A stretch of DNA of 64,000 nt from Palsa-504 sp963739615 (GTDB lineage: Bacteria; Actinomycetota; Actinomycetes; Streptosporangiales; Streptosporangiaceae): contig CAVUBD010000019.1 in the NCBI GenBank assembly GCA_963739615.1, positions 62,001-126,000 on the forward strand. The letters run 5' to 3'. Shown piece by piece: positions 9,561-17,622 of this stretch. The position numbers and the translations under genes were made by a program. The notes beneath the pieces are model-generated. The model worked only from the letters and a program-made list of their open reading frames with translations. It had not been told where the DNA came from and ran no database searches. Within the stretch, counting starts at the first letter, position 1; every line of letters starts with the position of its first letter.

Positions 9561-9640
9561 GCCCCTTCGAGGACCGAACGAGCCATGCTGCTTGCCGCTG
9601 CACCGCCCCCGGCCACCGGGTACCCTTGGGGAAACAACCT

Positions 9641-9713
9641 GGGGCTATAGCTCAGCTGGAAGAGCGTCTGGTTTGCATCCAGAAGGCCAGGGGTTCGAGT
9701 CCCCTTAGCTCCA
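9641..9713 (+). tRNA. tRNA-Ala (TGC anticodon)
   Basis: Acceptor stem GGGGCTA pairs with TAGCTCC (one G-U), the D arm is TAGCTCAGCTGGAAGAGC, the anticodon stem TCTGG/CCAGA encloses TTTGCAT with anticodon TGC at 9674-9676, and the T arm is GGGG-TTCGAGT-CCCC. The discriminator is A and CCA is not encoded. A tyrosine-integrase remnant begins 80 bases downstream, so this tRNA 3' end is the likely attachment site of a lost integrative element. Confidence 0.97.
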
Positions 9714-9793
9714 CAGGTCAGAGGCCACTTGCGATCTTGAAGGCCTCGAAGCAGAGCCAAACCAAGAGCCAAAGTCGGCGTACTATCCGGCAT

Positions 9794-10280
9794 ATGACGG
9801 CTACTGCGCGCCGTGGGCACGGCGAAGGTTCGGTCTACCGAGATGCGGCGAACGGCACCTGGGTCGGTGCGATCTCGCTCGGCTGGCGTCCGGACGGTTC
9901 GCGAATCCGGCGCAAGGTCACCGGACGGACCAAGACCGAGGTCCGGGAGAAGCTGAAGAAGCTCCAGGCGGAGGCGGACGCTGGCCTGAAGACGTCGGCT
10001 TCCTACACGCTGGCCAAGGCGGTGGCTGACTGGACCGCTGAGGCGCTGGACGGGCTGGCGGACAAAACTGTCCGGTCGCATGTGGACCTGCTCCGGCCGG
10101 TCACGATGCCGATCGGTCAGGTCCCGCTGCGGGACCTGACCGCCCACGACGTGCGCCGGCGCTGAACAAGCTGGCCGAGACGCGGTCGACCCGGACGATG
10201 GCGAGCACGCACAACGTGGCGGCAGGCGGAAGCCCGGCTGGCCGCCGGGCCGCTGTGGCAGGACACCGGCTTGTCTTCCC
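9794..10280 (+). pseudogene. Tyrosine site-specific integrase remnant
   Basis: The N-terminal AP2-like arm-binding and core-binding segments are readable from ATG 9794: GEGSVYRDAANGTWVGAIS, RRKVTGRTKTEVREKLKKL and then TLAKAVADWTAEAL. The frame stops at 10163. A one-base shift near 10157 restores ALNKLAETRSTRTMASTHN. A second jump brings in a fragment of the catalytic region, RQAEARLAAGPLWQDTGL, after an internal deletion that removed the intervening core and the Arg box. The catalytic His-x-x-Arg and Tyr segments are absent. Its location beside tRNA-Ala is typical of actinomycete integrative conjugative elements. The gene is clearly dead. Confidence 0.82.
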
Positions 10281-10451
10281 AGGTCACCGCCTGATTTTCT
10301 ACCCGTTTACACCTCTTCGGCTCATCGCTGCCGACGATCTTGTGCCGTCTTTTCTCACCATGGTTCATGTCGCCGCAGACCGTTGCATTCATCGAAATGA
10401 TCATGGTCGGTCCTGCAGCCGCGCGATCCCGTGGGAAAGGAGGCAGCCGTT

Positions 10452-10976
10452 TGGCCGTGGTCGTTACCGTCGCCAAGGGCTACGACCTCGGCTACATGTG
10501 GAAGACCCAGGCAGGGCCGCCGAGCGCACGACCGGCGGGTATTACATCAACGCCGCCCGCCGGGGAACCACCCGGCCGCTGGTGGGGGCCAGGAGCACAG
10601 GCCCTCGGCCTCACTCACCTCGGCCCGCACCGTCGAGGTGAGCACCGGGCCGTCCGGCACCGGCAAGACCCGCGTCCTGGCCACCGCGAACACTACGCGG
10701 CTGCTCGGCGACATCCAACGCGGCCGGATCCCGCCGGGCTCGCTGATCGCGGCCGACGAAGGCTCCATGATCTCCCTGGCCCACCTGGCCGCGATTACCG
10801 AGTACGTGGCCCGCCACGGCTGCAAGCTGGTGCTGGCCGGAGACCAGGAGCAGCTCGCCGCCACCTGGGAACGCTCCGCCTCGCTACGGCTGCGCTCCGG
10901 GGATGCCACCGCGCTCGATGAGTATGACCAGCACGGCCGCATCCGCGGCGCCCCGCCTGACCAGGAGATGCCGTGA
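10452..10976 (+). pseudogene. MobF-type conjugative relaxase/helicase remnant
   Basis: Fragments of a TraA/TrwC-like relaxase can be followed across three frames. First comes an N-terminal piece (VTVAKGYDLGYMWKTQA, then AERTTGGYYINAA and AGEPPGRWWGPGAQALGLT). This is followed, after a large deletion, by a helicase piece with a Walker A-like SGTGKTRVLATAN, then AADEGSMISLAHLAAITEY and KLVLAGDQEQLAA. The last piece is WERSASLRLRSGDATALDEY, joined by another deletion, before a stop at 10974. The catalytic tyrosine and HUH histidines are not found. Together with the integrase it identifies a collapsed integrative conjugative element. Confidence 0.75.
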
Positions 10977-11015
10977 CCTGCGCCGACTTGCCTAATCTTC
11001 CGTGAGTGACCGTGG

Positions 11016-11483
11016 TTGACCTTTGCTGCCCATGCTGACGGGCACGTAGCGGGCCCGCCTCGCGCGGCATCTTGGGTCCGGGATGGCACTCTGGACCCCG
11101 AGGTGACGTTCGACCCGGCGTGCTTGCTGATGGAGTGGGCACCAGTCAATCCGGTCGTCCGCGAGCTGGCCGAGGAAAGCGTGGAGGGAACTGACCTTGG
11201 CAGCCTCGCCGATCTAGCGCGGACGCTGGCGGGATCGGGGTTCGAGCCGGGTTTTGAGCTGGAGCCTGGGCTGCGTACCGGGCTTGAGCGGGCACTGGAG
11301 GCCGTCCAGGCTGCCATGCGCGCAACCGGCCTTGCCGGGCCTGTCCGGCTAGTTGTCCAGGATGGCAATGAACCGGCACATGCGTTTGTCTCATGTCTGG
11401 GCTCAGCGGGCAGGGTGACTGTGCTCCATATCACGCTGGAAACGGGTCCAACATCACGCTGGAAACGGGTCCAACGCCTCTAA
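11016..11483 (+). CDS. Unrecognised short open frame in degraded element
   Basis: This 155-codon frame (TTG 11016) lies inside the decayed element. From about residue 37 the composition looks protein-like (LMEWAPVNPVVRELAEES, then LADLARTLAGSGFEPG and LVVQDGNEPAHAFVSCLGS), with acidic helical stretches. I do not recognise a family. Its last ~17 residues are encoded by a 23-base tandem duplication that changes frame, so the natural C-terminus may have been different. It could be a fragment of a larger gene. Confidence 0.3.
   Translation: MTFAAHADGHVAGPPRAASWVRDGTLDPEVTFDPACLLMEWAPVNPVVRELAEESVEGTDLGSLADLARTLAGSGFEPGFELEPGLRTGLERALEAVQAAMRATGLAGPVRLVVQDGNEPAHAFVSCLGSAGRVTVLHITLETGPTSRWKRVQRL
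11430..11475 (+). repeat. Tandem duplication, 2 x 23 bp
   Basis: Two perfect adjacent copies of a 23-base unit (starting ATCACGCTGG, ending GGGTCCAAC) occupy 11430-11452 and 11453-11475. Because 23 is not a multiple of three, the second copy shifts the frame of the overlapping open frame. Confidence 0.9.
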
Positions 11484-11970
11484 TGCCAGAACGTCCGGAG
11501 TGGTACGCGTGAAACGGAAGGAAGGGAGGCCGTCATGGACCTTCATCCGCACAGGCCGCACAGGACGCACGTTGTCCGCCACCTCTTGGAGCGGTGGCAC
11601 CGCTGGTCGCCGTACGCATAGCCGCAGTCGATGCGCGAAGGGAGGCGAGAGCCTATGGAGCTAGGACCCGAATCTTGACACGGAGTGAGAGTGCCTCGGT
11701 AACCTTTCGGGCCGGGGCACTCGCTGTCTCTGGGGTCGCCAGGCTCCCTGTCCCGCCTGGCCGTCGCGAAGGCTCGCGGGGACAAGATCGCTAAGCTCAC
11801 CTCGCCCGCGAGCTGTGGCCGGTTTGGGGCCTGCTGGGTTGGGCGCCAGAAGAGTGCCTTGATCGACTCTTGACTCGTCGCGATTGCCGTAGCGCTCGCG
11901 CAGTGCTCGCCAGGCCGCCAGCTTCTCCGGGCGCATCCGCTGGCCGTCATACAGTTCGTGCACGTAGCTG
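11484..11970. other. Interval without a recognisable gene
   Basis: No convincing gene is seen. On the minus strand a short readable stretch (HELYDGQRMRPEKLAAWRAL, about 11900-11963) has protein-like composition and may be a fragment of an element gene, but I cannot name it. The rest looks like eroded mobile-element DNA between the relaxase and IS110 remnants. Confidence 0.4.
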
Positions 11971-12605
11971 TCACGCTGCCGGCGGGAGGGGTTGGGGGGC
12001 AGTTGGTCCGTTAGCAGTCATGTGCTGGGCGCGGTAGCGCTGGTGGTCGGCGCGGGCGTCGTAGGTCCAGGGCCTGGCGGTCTGGTTGTAGCGGATCGTG
12101 AAGCTGGTGATCTTCGGCGCCGGGTGTCGTAGTAGTCGACGCCGAGGTCTTCATAGCGCATGCCGGGGGTGGACAGCAGCTTGTGGTAGACCTTCAGCTG
12201 GGTGTTGCCGAGCGCGACGCCTGCTTTGGGTTTGCCGCGGCGGCGGGCGATCCGCCGGTAGCGGGCGCCTTCGCGGGTCTGGGTCTTGCCGGCCGCGACG
12301 GCGGTCTCGCCGGTGATGGCGGCCAGGTACCGGTTGCCCTTCTTGGATTTCGCGCGTCCGCTGCGGCTTCCGGACTGGTTGTCCAGCGGGGTGCGGCCCG
12401 CCCAGGAGGCCAGGTGGCCGCCGGTGCGGAACCGGGTCATGTCGACGCCGGTCTCGGCGACGGCGTCCTGGGCAGAGCGGCGGCCCCAGCCGGGCATCGA
12501 CCCGGCTTGCTGCAGTTGTTCCTCATACGGTTCCAGCAGGGTCTCGACCACCGCGGTGAGCTCGCCGATGCTGGCGTTGATCTGGTCGATGCGCGCGCAA
12601 CTGCA
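11971..12605 (-). pseudogene. IS110-family transposase, C-terminal fragment
   Basis: The minus strand encodes the Transposase_20 half of an IS110/IS116/IS902-type transposase: EQLQQAGSMPGWGRRSAQDA, then TGGHLASWAGRTPLDNQSG, then AGKTQTREGARYRRIARRRG and GNTQLKVYHKLLSTPGMRY. Family similarity fades upstream of about 12605, so the N-terminal RuvC-like DEDD catalytic domain is missing. Near 12120 the frame shifts and then continues (KITSFTIRYNQTARPWTYDA) to a stop at 11971. No intact ends were seen. The element is inactive. Confidence 0.8.
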
Positions 12606-12958
12606 TACCCTGAACATCCCCGGCCGGGAACGGCACTCACCGCGGGTGCAGAAAGCACGCCCGAAATTCGGGCACACATCCGCGACCAAGCAGACCGTCA
12701 CCGGAAAACACCAGGTCATCACGTACGCGCCCGGCCGCTGCTGAACGCGCGCCCCGCCACTGCGCGAGGAAGGAGGAAACCGCCCCGCCCGAGACGGGGC
12801 CGCGGCCCGCGGAACCGCGCGCCAGACCCGCCGCGACACGCGGGCTCCCGCAATGCCCGCACGTCATCAAGAAAAGGACTTCAGGGAACACGAGGAGCGC
12901 TCAGACGATAACACCCCGGCAGGGCTGAAACACCTAAACGACATGGTGTTGAGAGAGA
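12606..12958. other. Interval without a recognisable gene
   Basis: This stretch follows the transposase fragment upstream on its coding strand but does not read as the missing transposase N-terminus in any frame. It is probably rearranged insertion-element flank. Nothing else is supported. Confidence 0.4.
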
Positions 12959-12989
12959 TTGGCGGACCCCGGGAGGGGAAAGCTATACT
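12959..12989 (+). promoter_or_regulatory. Candidate sigma-70-type promoter
   Basis: TTGGCG at 12959-12964 and TATACT at 12984-12989 are separated by 19 bases, somewhat long. The TATACT hexamer is a strong match to the -10 consensus in very GC-rich DNA. It would drive the small membrane frame and the transglycosylase gene that follow. Confidence 0.4.
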
Positions 12990-13034
12990 CTGCGCACCGA
13001 TTCGGGCCATTGAGCGCAGGGGGTTGATGCGGCG

Positions 13035-13283
13035 ATGTCGATTCGCACTTTAGTCCGTTGTTAGTTCGTCTCCTGGCCCAGTGGCCGCTGACCTTGATCG
13101 TTTCCATGTTGCTGTTGTTCGTGGCGAGCTATTTCTATGTAACGGTCACGCACGCTCTCAAGAGCGTCGATTCCAGGGCGTGTGGTGCGCTAATCGTTGG
13201 TCGCAGGACTTCTTGCATTGCTGAAAGACGCATTGGTCAATGCGTTGTTCCTGTTCACCTTGAACCTCCCGCTGTCGCTGTAA
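13035..13283 (+). pseudogene. Small membrane protein, frame-disrupted
   Basis: ATG 13035 follows an AGGGGG ribosome site. The reading MSIRTLVR is interrupted after nine codons, but the adjacent frame continues LLVRLLAQWPLTLIVSMLLL and FVASYFYVTVTHALKS, a clear membrane helix. A third frame then gives LLALLKDALVNALFLFTLN, ending at a stop at 13281. Three consecutive hydrophobic pieces in different frames suggest one small membrane protein broken by indels, whether by decay or by sequencing error. It immediately precedes the transglycosylase and may have been its operon partner. The family is not recognised. Confidence 0.35.
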
Positions 13284-13307
13284 ACCTCCCGAGCATGGAA
13301 GCAAGGC

Positions 13308-14246
13308 ATGAATGCTGACTGGTGGTCTGAGCGTCCGCCTGGTCCTAGCTGGGAGCAGCAGCCCCCAGCATTTCCGCCGGCCACTGCTCCGCCGTGGCCG
13401 CCACCGTCGCGTGCCCCTCGTCGCCCCTCGCCGCTGCGGGCACTGCTGCGAGGCTTGGTTTACGTCATCGTTGCGTTCTGCTGCCTCGACCTTGCCGCGG
13501 AGTGCTACTTCATCAGCCTCAATTGGATGAACCCTCCGGTCACCGCGTACATGCTGGAGGGCGGCCGTGAGCACCTGCACGACTACGTGGCCCTCAGGTA
13601 CGTCTCCCGGTTCATGATCGCTGCGACCCTCGCGCATGAGGACGCCCAGCTTCCGACCCGGTCCACCGGTGTCGACTGGGATCAGTGGCTGAGCCGGGTC
13701 AGCGCGTACCTTGACGGAGAAAAGGACCCCTACGGCTCCGCGATCCCTGAGCAGCTCAGCAAGAACCTGCTGCTATGGCCGTCGCAAGACCCGTTCCGCA
13801 AGACCATTGACGCCCTTCTGGCCCAGCAGTTGGTCCACGCGATCTCTAAGCAGCGAATTCTGGAGCTGTACCTGAACGACGCCCAGTTCGGCCCGCACAT
13901 TTACGGCATCTGCGACGCGGCCTGGTACTACTTCGACGATCCACCGGACCACATGAGCTGGGACGACGCGTATCAGCTCATGGGCGTCCTGCCCAGCCCC
14001 ATCCACGCGCACCGGCTGCCCGGGGGTGGCATCGACATAAATCCCGCCACCCACGACGGCCTGGTCGAACTCGGCCTGATCCGGGGTGCGCGGATATACG
14101 TGCCACAAGAACTCAGCGCGGACGGGTGGCTCAAACTGGCGGGGGAGATGGGGATCACCGGCCAGGCGCACGATGAACCGAACGGCCCCGACTCCTGCCG
14201 GACTATGCCGCAGGATATCCGCGACTTGATCGCCACCGGCCAGTAA
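13308..14246 (+). CDS. GT51-like monofunctional peptidoglycan transglycosylase
   Basis: The 312-residue protein has a Pro-rich cytoplasmic N-terminus, one membrane helix (about 46-68) and a GT51-like domain. The first catalytic Glu sits in AHEDAQLPTRSTGVDWDQW (compare the usual EDxxFxxHxGxD). The second is in KQRILELYLNDAQFG. The segment normally reading GGSTISQQLAKNLFL is here GSAIPEQLSKNLLLWPSQ, so the donor-site loop has diverged. Active enzymes polymerise lipid II glycan strands outside the membrane. Both acids remain, so activity is possible but uncertain. It resembles MtgA in size and lacks a transpeptidase domain. Confidence 0.7.
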   Translation: MNADWWSERPPGPSWEQQPPAFPPATAPPWPPPSRAPRRPSPLRALLRGLVYVIVAFCCLDLAAECYFISLNWMNPPVTAYMLEGGREHLHDYVALRYVSRFMIAATLAHEDAQLPTRSTGVDWDQWLSRVSAYLDGEKDPYGSAIPEQLSKNLLLWPSQDPFRKTIDALLAQQLVHAISKQRILELYLNDAQFGPHIYGICDAAWYYFDDPPDHMSWDDAYQLMGVLPSPIHAHRLPGGGIDINPATHDGLVELGLIRGARIYVPQELSADGWLKLAGEMGITGQAHDEPNGPDSCRTMPQDIRDLIATGQ

Positions 14247-14293
14247 TCCAGCGCGACCGCTCGCCGGGTTGGATCCAGGGCTCGCGGGACCGC

Positions 14294-15130
14294 TCAGCCG
14301 CGCGCAGGCTTACGGCCCATCCCGGCATAGCAGGGGATCGGATGCTCCGACCCCGATGCCCGCCAGTCGGGTACCGGGACGATGCCCGGCTCCACCATCT
14401 CCAGGTTGTCGAAGAACTGCTCGAAGTCGGACCGGGTACGCAGGGTAAGCCGCGTCTGGCCCATGCGCTGGTTAAGCCGCGCCGTACCCTCGGTCACCCG
14501 TTCGGTGTCGATGTCGCGAACAGTGTCGGAGACCGTCAGGTAGCTGCCCGCCGGAAGTGGCTCAAGCAAACGCCTTACGATCCCCCATGGGTCGTCCGCG
14601 TCCGGGACGTACTGGAGGACCATCAGGGCCATGACCGCGACCGGTTGGCCGAAGTCGAGAGTTTCCGCCGCCCCAGCCAGTACCTTCTCGGTGTCCCGGA
14701 TGTCGGCCGGTACATAGGCGGTGATGCCCTCGGGGGCACTGGTCAGCAGGGCCCGGGCGTAGGTGAGCACTATCGGGTCGTTGTCGACGTAGACGATCCG
14801 GGCATCTGGGGCGATGGCCTGGGCCACCTGATGCGTGTTCTGCGCGGTCGGCAGCCCGGTGCCGAGATCCAGGAACTGCCGGATCCCCGCCTCCCCGGCC
14901 AGGTAGCGCACAGCGCGGCCGAGGAATGCCCGGTTGGCCCGCACCCCGGGCAAGACCGTCGGGTTGGCCGCGATCACCTGCTCCGCGGCCTCCCGGTCGG
15001 CGGCAAAGTTGTCCTTCCCGCCAAGCCAGTAGTCGTACACCCGGGCGGGATGTGCCACGCTGGTATCCAGCGTGACCTGCAGATCTCCCTCCAGGTCCGG
15101 GTCGTCGGCGTGGGACAAGCCCTCAGCCAT
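14294..15130 (-). CDS. S-adenosyl-methyltransferase of the PF04672 (DUF574) type
   Basis: The start chosen is ATG at 15130 (MAEGLSHADDPDLEGDLQV), preceded by GGAAGGGA, giving 278 residues. Family features include the N-terminal signature AHPARVYDYWLGGKDNFAAD and the SAM-binding QFLDLGTGLPTAQNTHQVA. Also present are VYVDNDPIVLTYARALL and a middle segment with ADIRDTE and VMALMVLQYVPD. The family is very abundant in actinomycetes and its substrates are mostly unknown. The gene lies 134 bases downstream of the last PKS-like gene on the same strand, so it may methylate the cluster product, but that is inference from position only. Confidence 0.8.
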   Translation of the reverse strand: MAEGLSHADDPDLEGDLQVTLDTSVAHPARVYDYWLGGKDNFAADREAAEQVIAANPTVLPGVRANRAFLGRAVRYLAGEAGIRQFLDLGTGLPTAQNTHQVAQAIAPDARIVYVDNDPIVLTYARALLTSAPEGITAYVPADIRDTEKVLAGAAETLDFGQPVAVMALMVLQYVPDADDPWGIVRRLLEPLPAGSYLTVSDTVRDIDTERVTEGTARLNQRMGQTRLTLRTRSDFEQFFDNLEMVEPGIVPVPDWRASGSEHPIPCYAGMGRKPARG

Positions 15131-15264
15131 GATCTGCCATCCCTTCCGCAGTCCGCGATCTGCCGCCCGGCATCTGGAATCGCCTGTAACTCCCGTAGAG
15201 CGTAACGCTGCCATGCCCCCGCGCAACACCTCGCCGTGGGGTGCCAGTTTTGAGGCCCGGGCCA

Positions 15265-17622
15265 TCACGGGACGAACCGCAATACCGCCCGGCTGCCGAG
15301 CACGCCTGACCAGGGGGCGCCGGGATCGGCGCGGTGCAAGATGGCGACCCGTTGCGCACCGGGGCAGACTTGCAGCCGGGACCACCTCAGGTCCGGCTCC
15401 TCGCACGCCGCGGTTGCGGCCATGACCGCCGCCTCGATCGCGGCCGGAGCGATCCCGTGGGACGGGGGGAACACGGCGGTCCATAGGTCGGCGGCGGTGA
15501 CGGCGGGCAGCCGGGCAGTCCGCTCCCCGGCTGGGTCACCCTGCCACCGGATCGGCCCGATCGCCAGCTGCGCCCACGACCATCGGCCGGACCGCGTCCG
15601 CGGCGGATCGGCCGGCGGGAGGTCAGGCACCGTCACCTCGCCCAGACCGGTCACGGGCTCCGGCCGGTAGAGCAAGGACAACTTCGCCACTGTGCCGGCC
15701 GCCGTGGTCATGGTGACGTGGACGGTCCAGCCATCTGGTTCCTGGCGGCCCGCTGCGGTGACGGTGAACGCCAGGCCGCCGCCTGCGGGGAAGCGCAGGT
15801 GCGGCAGGTGGACGGTGACCTCCCGTAGCTCGGTCAGATGCTGGACCGGCCAGCCCGGGGGCATCAGCCAGTCGGCCACCGCGCAGGCGTGCTCAAGCAG
15901 GACGCTGACTGGCACCGCCGGATCGCCGTCCACCTGGAAATCCCCCAGGCAGGGGTCGGACCCGGCCCGGTAGGTCCGGGTGCTGCGGATCCGGCGGAAC
16001 GGCTCGAAGACCTCGACCCGGCCCAGGAAGTGCGCGAGCGCGTGCAGCCGGGGCAGGTCGGGGTGGCCGGTGAACAGCCAGAAGCCGCGCAGCTGGCTGG
16101 GCACCAGGGCGGCCCCCACCTGGCCGATGAACATCGCTTCGCCGGTGTGCGCCGCGGCCAGTTCCCGGTACCAGCGTTCCACTGCGTCGGCAGGTGCGAT
16201 GGTGGACACGTACCGGACGGCGGCATCGTAGTTGGCGATCACGCCCAGCCGCTCCCAGGTGGGCCAGCATAGGGTCTGCACCGGCAGGCCCAGGGCGTCA
16301 CGGGCCCAGAAGCCGAGCCGGGCCAGCGCCTCGTTGCCGGCGGCGTAGTCGATCTGGCCGATCATGCCGCCCATGCGCCCGGCCAGGGACCCGACGTTGC
16401 AGAACACCTTCAGCGCAGCACGGCGGGCCGGGTCCGCCTGGATCTCCCAGACCAGGTTCGCGAAGCCCGCGACCTTCACGGCGACGGTCCGGACCACCTC
16501 CTCCGGGGTCTTGCGGTCCAGCCGCCTGGGTTCGTCGACACCCGCGTTGTGCACCACGACCGTGGGCGCGCCGACCCGGCTGAACAGCTCGCGAACCTGG
16601 GCCGGGTCGGTGACGTCACAGGGCTCGTAGCGGATCCGCAGCCCGGCCGCCGCGGCGCCGGCCAGGTTGGCCGCGACGTCGCGCAGCTCGGCCTGCCGGC
16701 GCTGCCGGGCGCGGATGATGCGCAGCTCGGCCGCTCCCTGGGCGGCGGCCACCTCGGCGGCCCGTGCCTGCGCGCCGGACGCCTCCGCATCCTCCCTCTC
16801 CCCGGGGAGGGGGCTGCGGCCGGTGACCACGACCTGGCAGCCGGCCCGATCGGCCAGGCCCCGGGCCAGCGCGAAGCCCACACCGCGGGCGCCGCCGGAG
16901 ATCAGTACGAGGTCGTCGGGGCCGAGCTGCAGGCGCGCGGGCGGAACCGGCGCAGGGCGGGCCGACAGGGCATGCCGGACGCCGTCCCGCACGCCGATCT
17001 CGAACAGGTCCCAGCCGGCCAGCTCGGCCAGCACGGCGGCGGCGACCGCCTCCGGGGCGGTGTCCTGCACGTCTACCACCTTGATCGCCAGGTTGGGCAG
17101 CTCCCGTGGCAGGCACTTGGCCAGGCCGGCCCAGATCCCGCCGAGCGGCTGGCCAGCGCCGGCGTCCCGGTAGCCCATCAGGCCGCCCATCGCGGTGACG
17201 GCCAGGTAGCAGCAGTAGTCGCTGCGGACCTCGCGTTCCCAGTCAGGGTAGCGCTGCTGGATCATCCGGACGGTGCGGGCCAGAGCGTCGCGCCAGCCGC
17301 CGTCGCGCAGCCCGAAGGCGAGGCCGGCGACATTGAGGTCGACGATGCCGTCCCAGTCCCCCGCCGCCGGGTCCTGCCCGGGGACAGCCTGCTGGACCAC
17401 CGCGCCGGCGTCCCGCAGCGCCTGGGCGACCGCGGCCACCAGCGCGTGCACCTCGCCGGCCACGAGCAGGCGGCGGCCCCGGACCGGACGGTCCCCGCGG
17501 TGCACGTCCCCAGGCGACGGCGGAACGGGCGTCGGGTGCCAGGCCAGCCGGTGCACCGGCCGGACGAAGGAGCCGGTCTCGAAGCTGGCCAGGTGCGGGC
17601 GGACGGCAGGGGCCAGGGTCAC
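15265..17622 (-). CDS. PKS-like ketoreductase with degenerate dehydratase domain
   Basis: The start is GTG 17622, which overlaps the P450 stop as GTGA; the protein has 785 residues. The ~200-residue N-terminus is of the noncatalytic-Rossmann type (DYCCYLAVTAMGGLMGY). The ketoreductase has the NADPH motif SGGARGVGFALARGLADR and active-site Ser and Tyr in NVGSLAGRMGG and IDYAAGNEALA. The C-terminal double-hotdog region starts near residue 560. Where a dehydratase needs HxxxGxxxxP it reads FQVDGDPAVP, with Phe in place of His, and the second-half Asp appears to be Glu. This dehydratase is probably inactive. KRs of this style occur in PUFA- and glycolipid-type synthases. It is translationally coupled to the P450. 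Confidence 0.8.
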   Translation of the reverse strand: MTLAPAVRPHLASFETGSFVRPVHRLAWHPTPVPPSPGDVHRGDRPVRGRRLLVAGEVHALVAAVAQALRDAGAVVQQAVPGQDPAAGDWDGIVDLNVAGLAFGLRDGGWRDALARTVRMIQQRYPDWEREVRSDYCCYLAVTAMGGLMGYRDAGAGQPLGGIWAGLAKCLPRELPNLAIKVVDVQDTAPEAVAAAVLAELAGWDLFEIGVRDGVRHALSARPAPVPPARLQLGPDDLVLISGGARGVGFALARGLADRAGCQVVVTGRSPLPGEREDAEASGAQARAAEVAAAQGAAELRIIRARQRRQAELRDVAANLAGAAAAGLRIRYEPCDVTDPAQVRELFSRVGAPTVVVHNAGVDEPRRLDRKTPEEVVRTVAVKVAGFANLVWEIQADPARRAALKVFCNVGSLAGRMGGMIGQIDYAAGNEALARLGFWARDALGLPVQTLCWPTWERLGVIANYDAAVRYVSTIAPADAVERWYRELAAAHTGEAMFIGQVGAALVPSQLRGFWLFTGHPDLPRLHALAHFLGRVEVFEPFRRIRSTRTYRAGSDPCLGDFQVDGDPAVPVSVLLEHACAVADWLMPPGWPVQHLTELREVTVHLPHLRFPAGGGLAFTVTAAGRQEPDGWTVHVTMTTAAGTVAKLSLLYRPEPVTGLGEVTVPDLPPADPPRTRSGRWSWAQLAIGPIRWQGDPAGERTARLPAVTAADLWTAVFPPSHGIAPAAIEAAVMAATAACEEPDLRWSRLQVCPGAQRVAILHRADPGAPWSGVLGSRAVLRFVP

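Noticed and set aside
8660..10165. Single long plus-strand frame running through the glycosylase gene, tRNA-Ala and integrase
   Set aside because: It reads the glycosylase in the wrong frame and passes through a tRNA; only its last part (from 9794) is a real gene piece.
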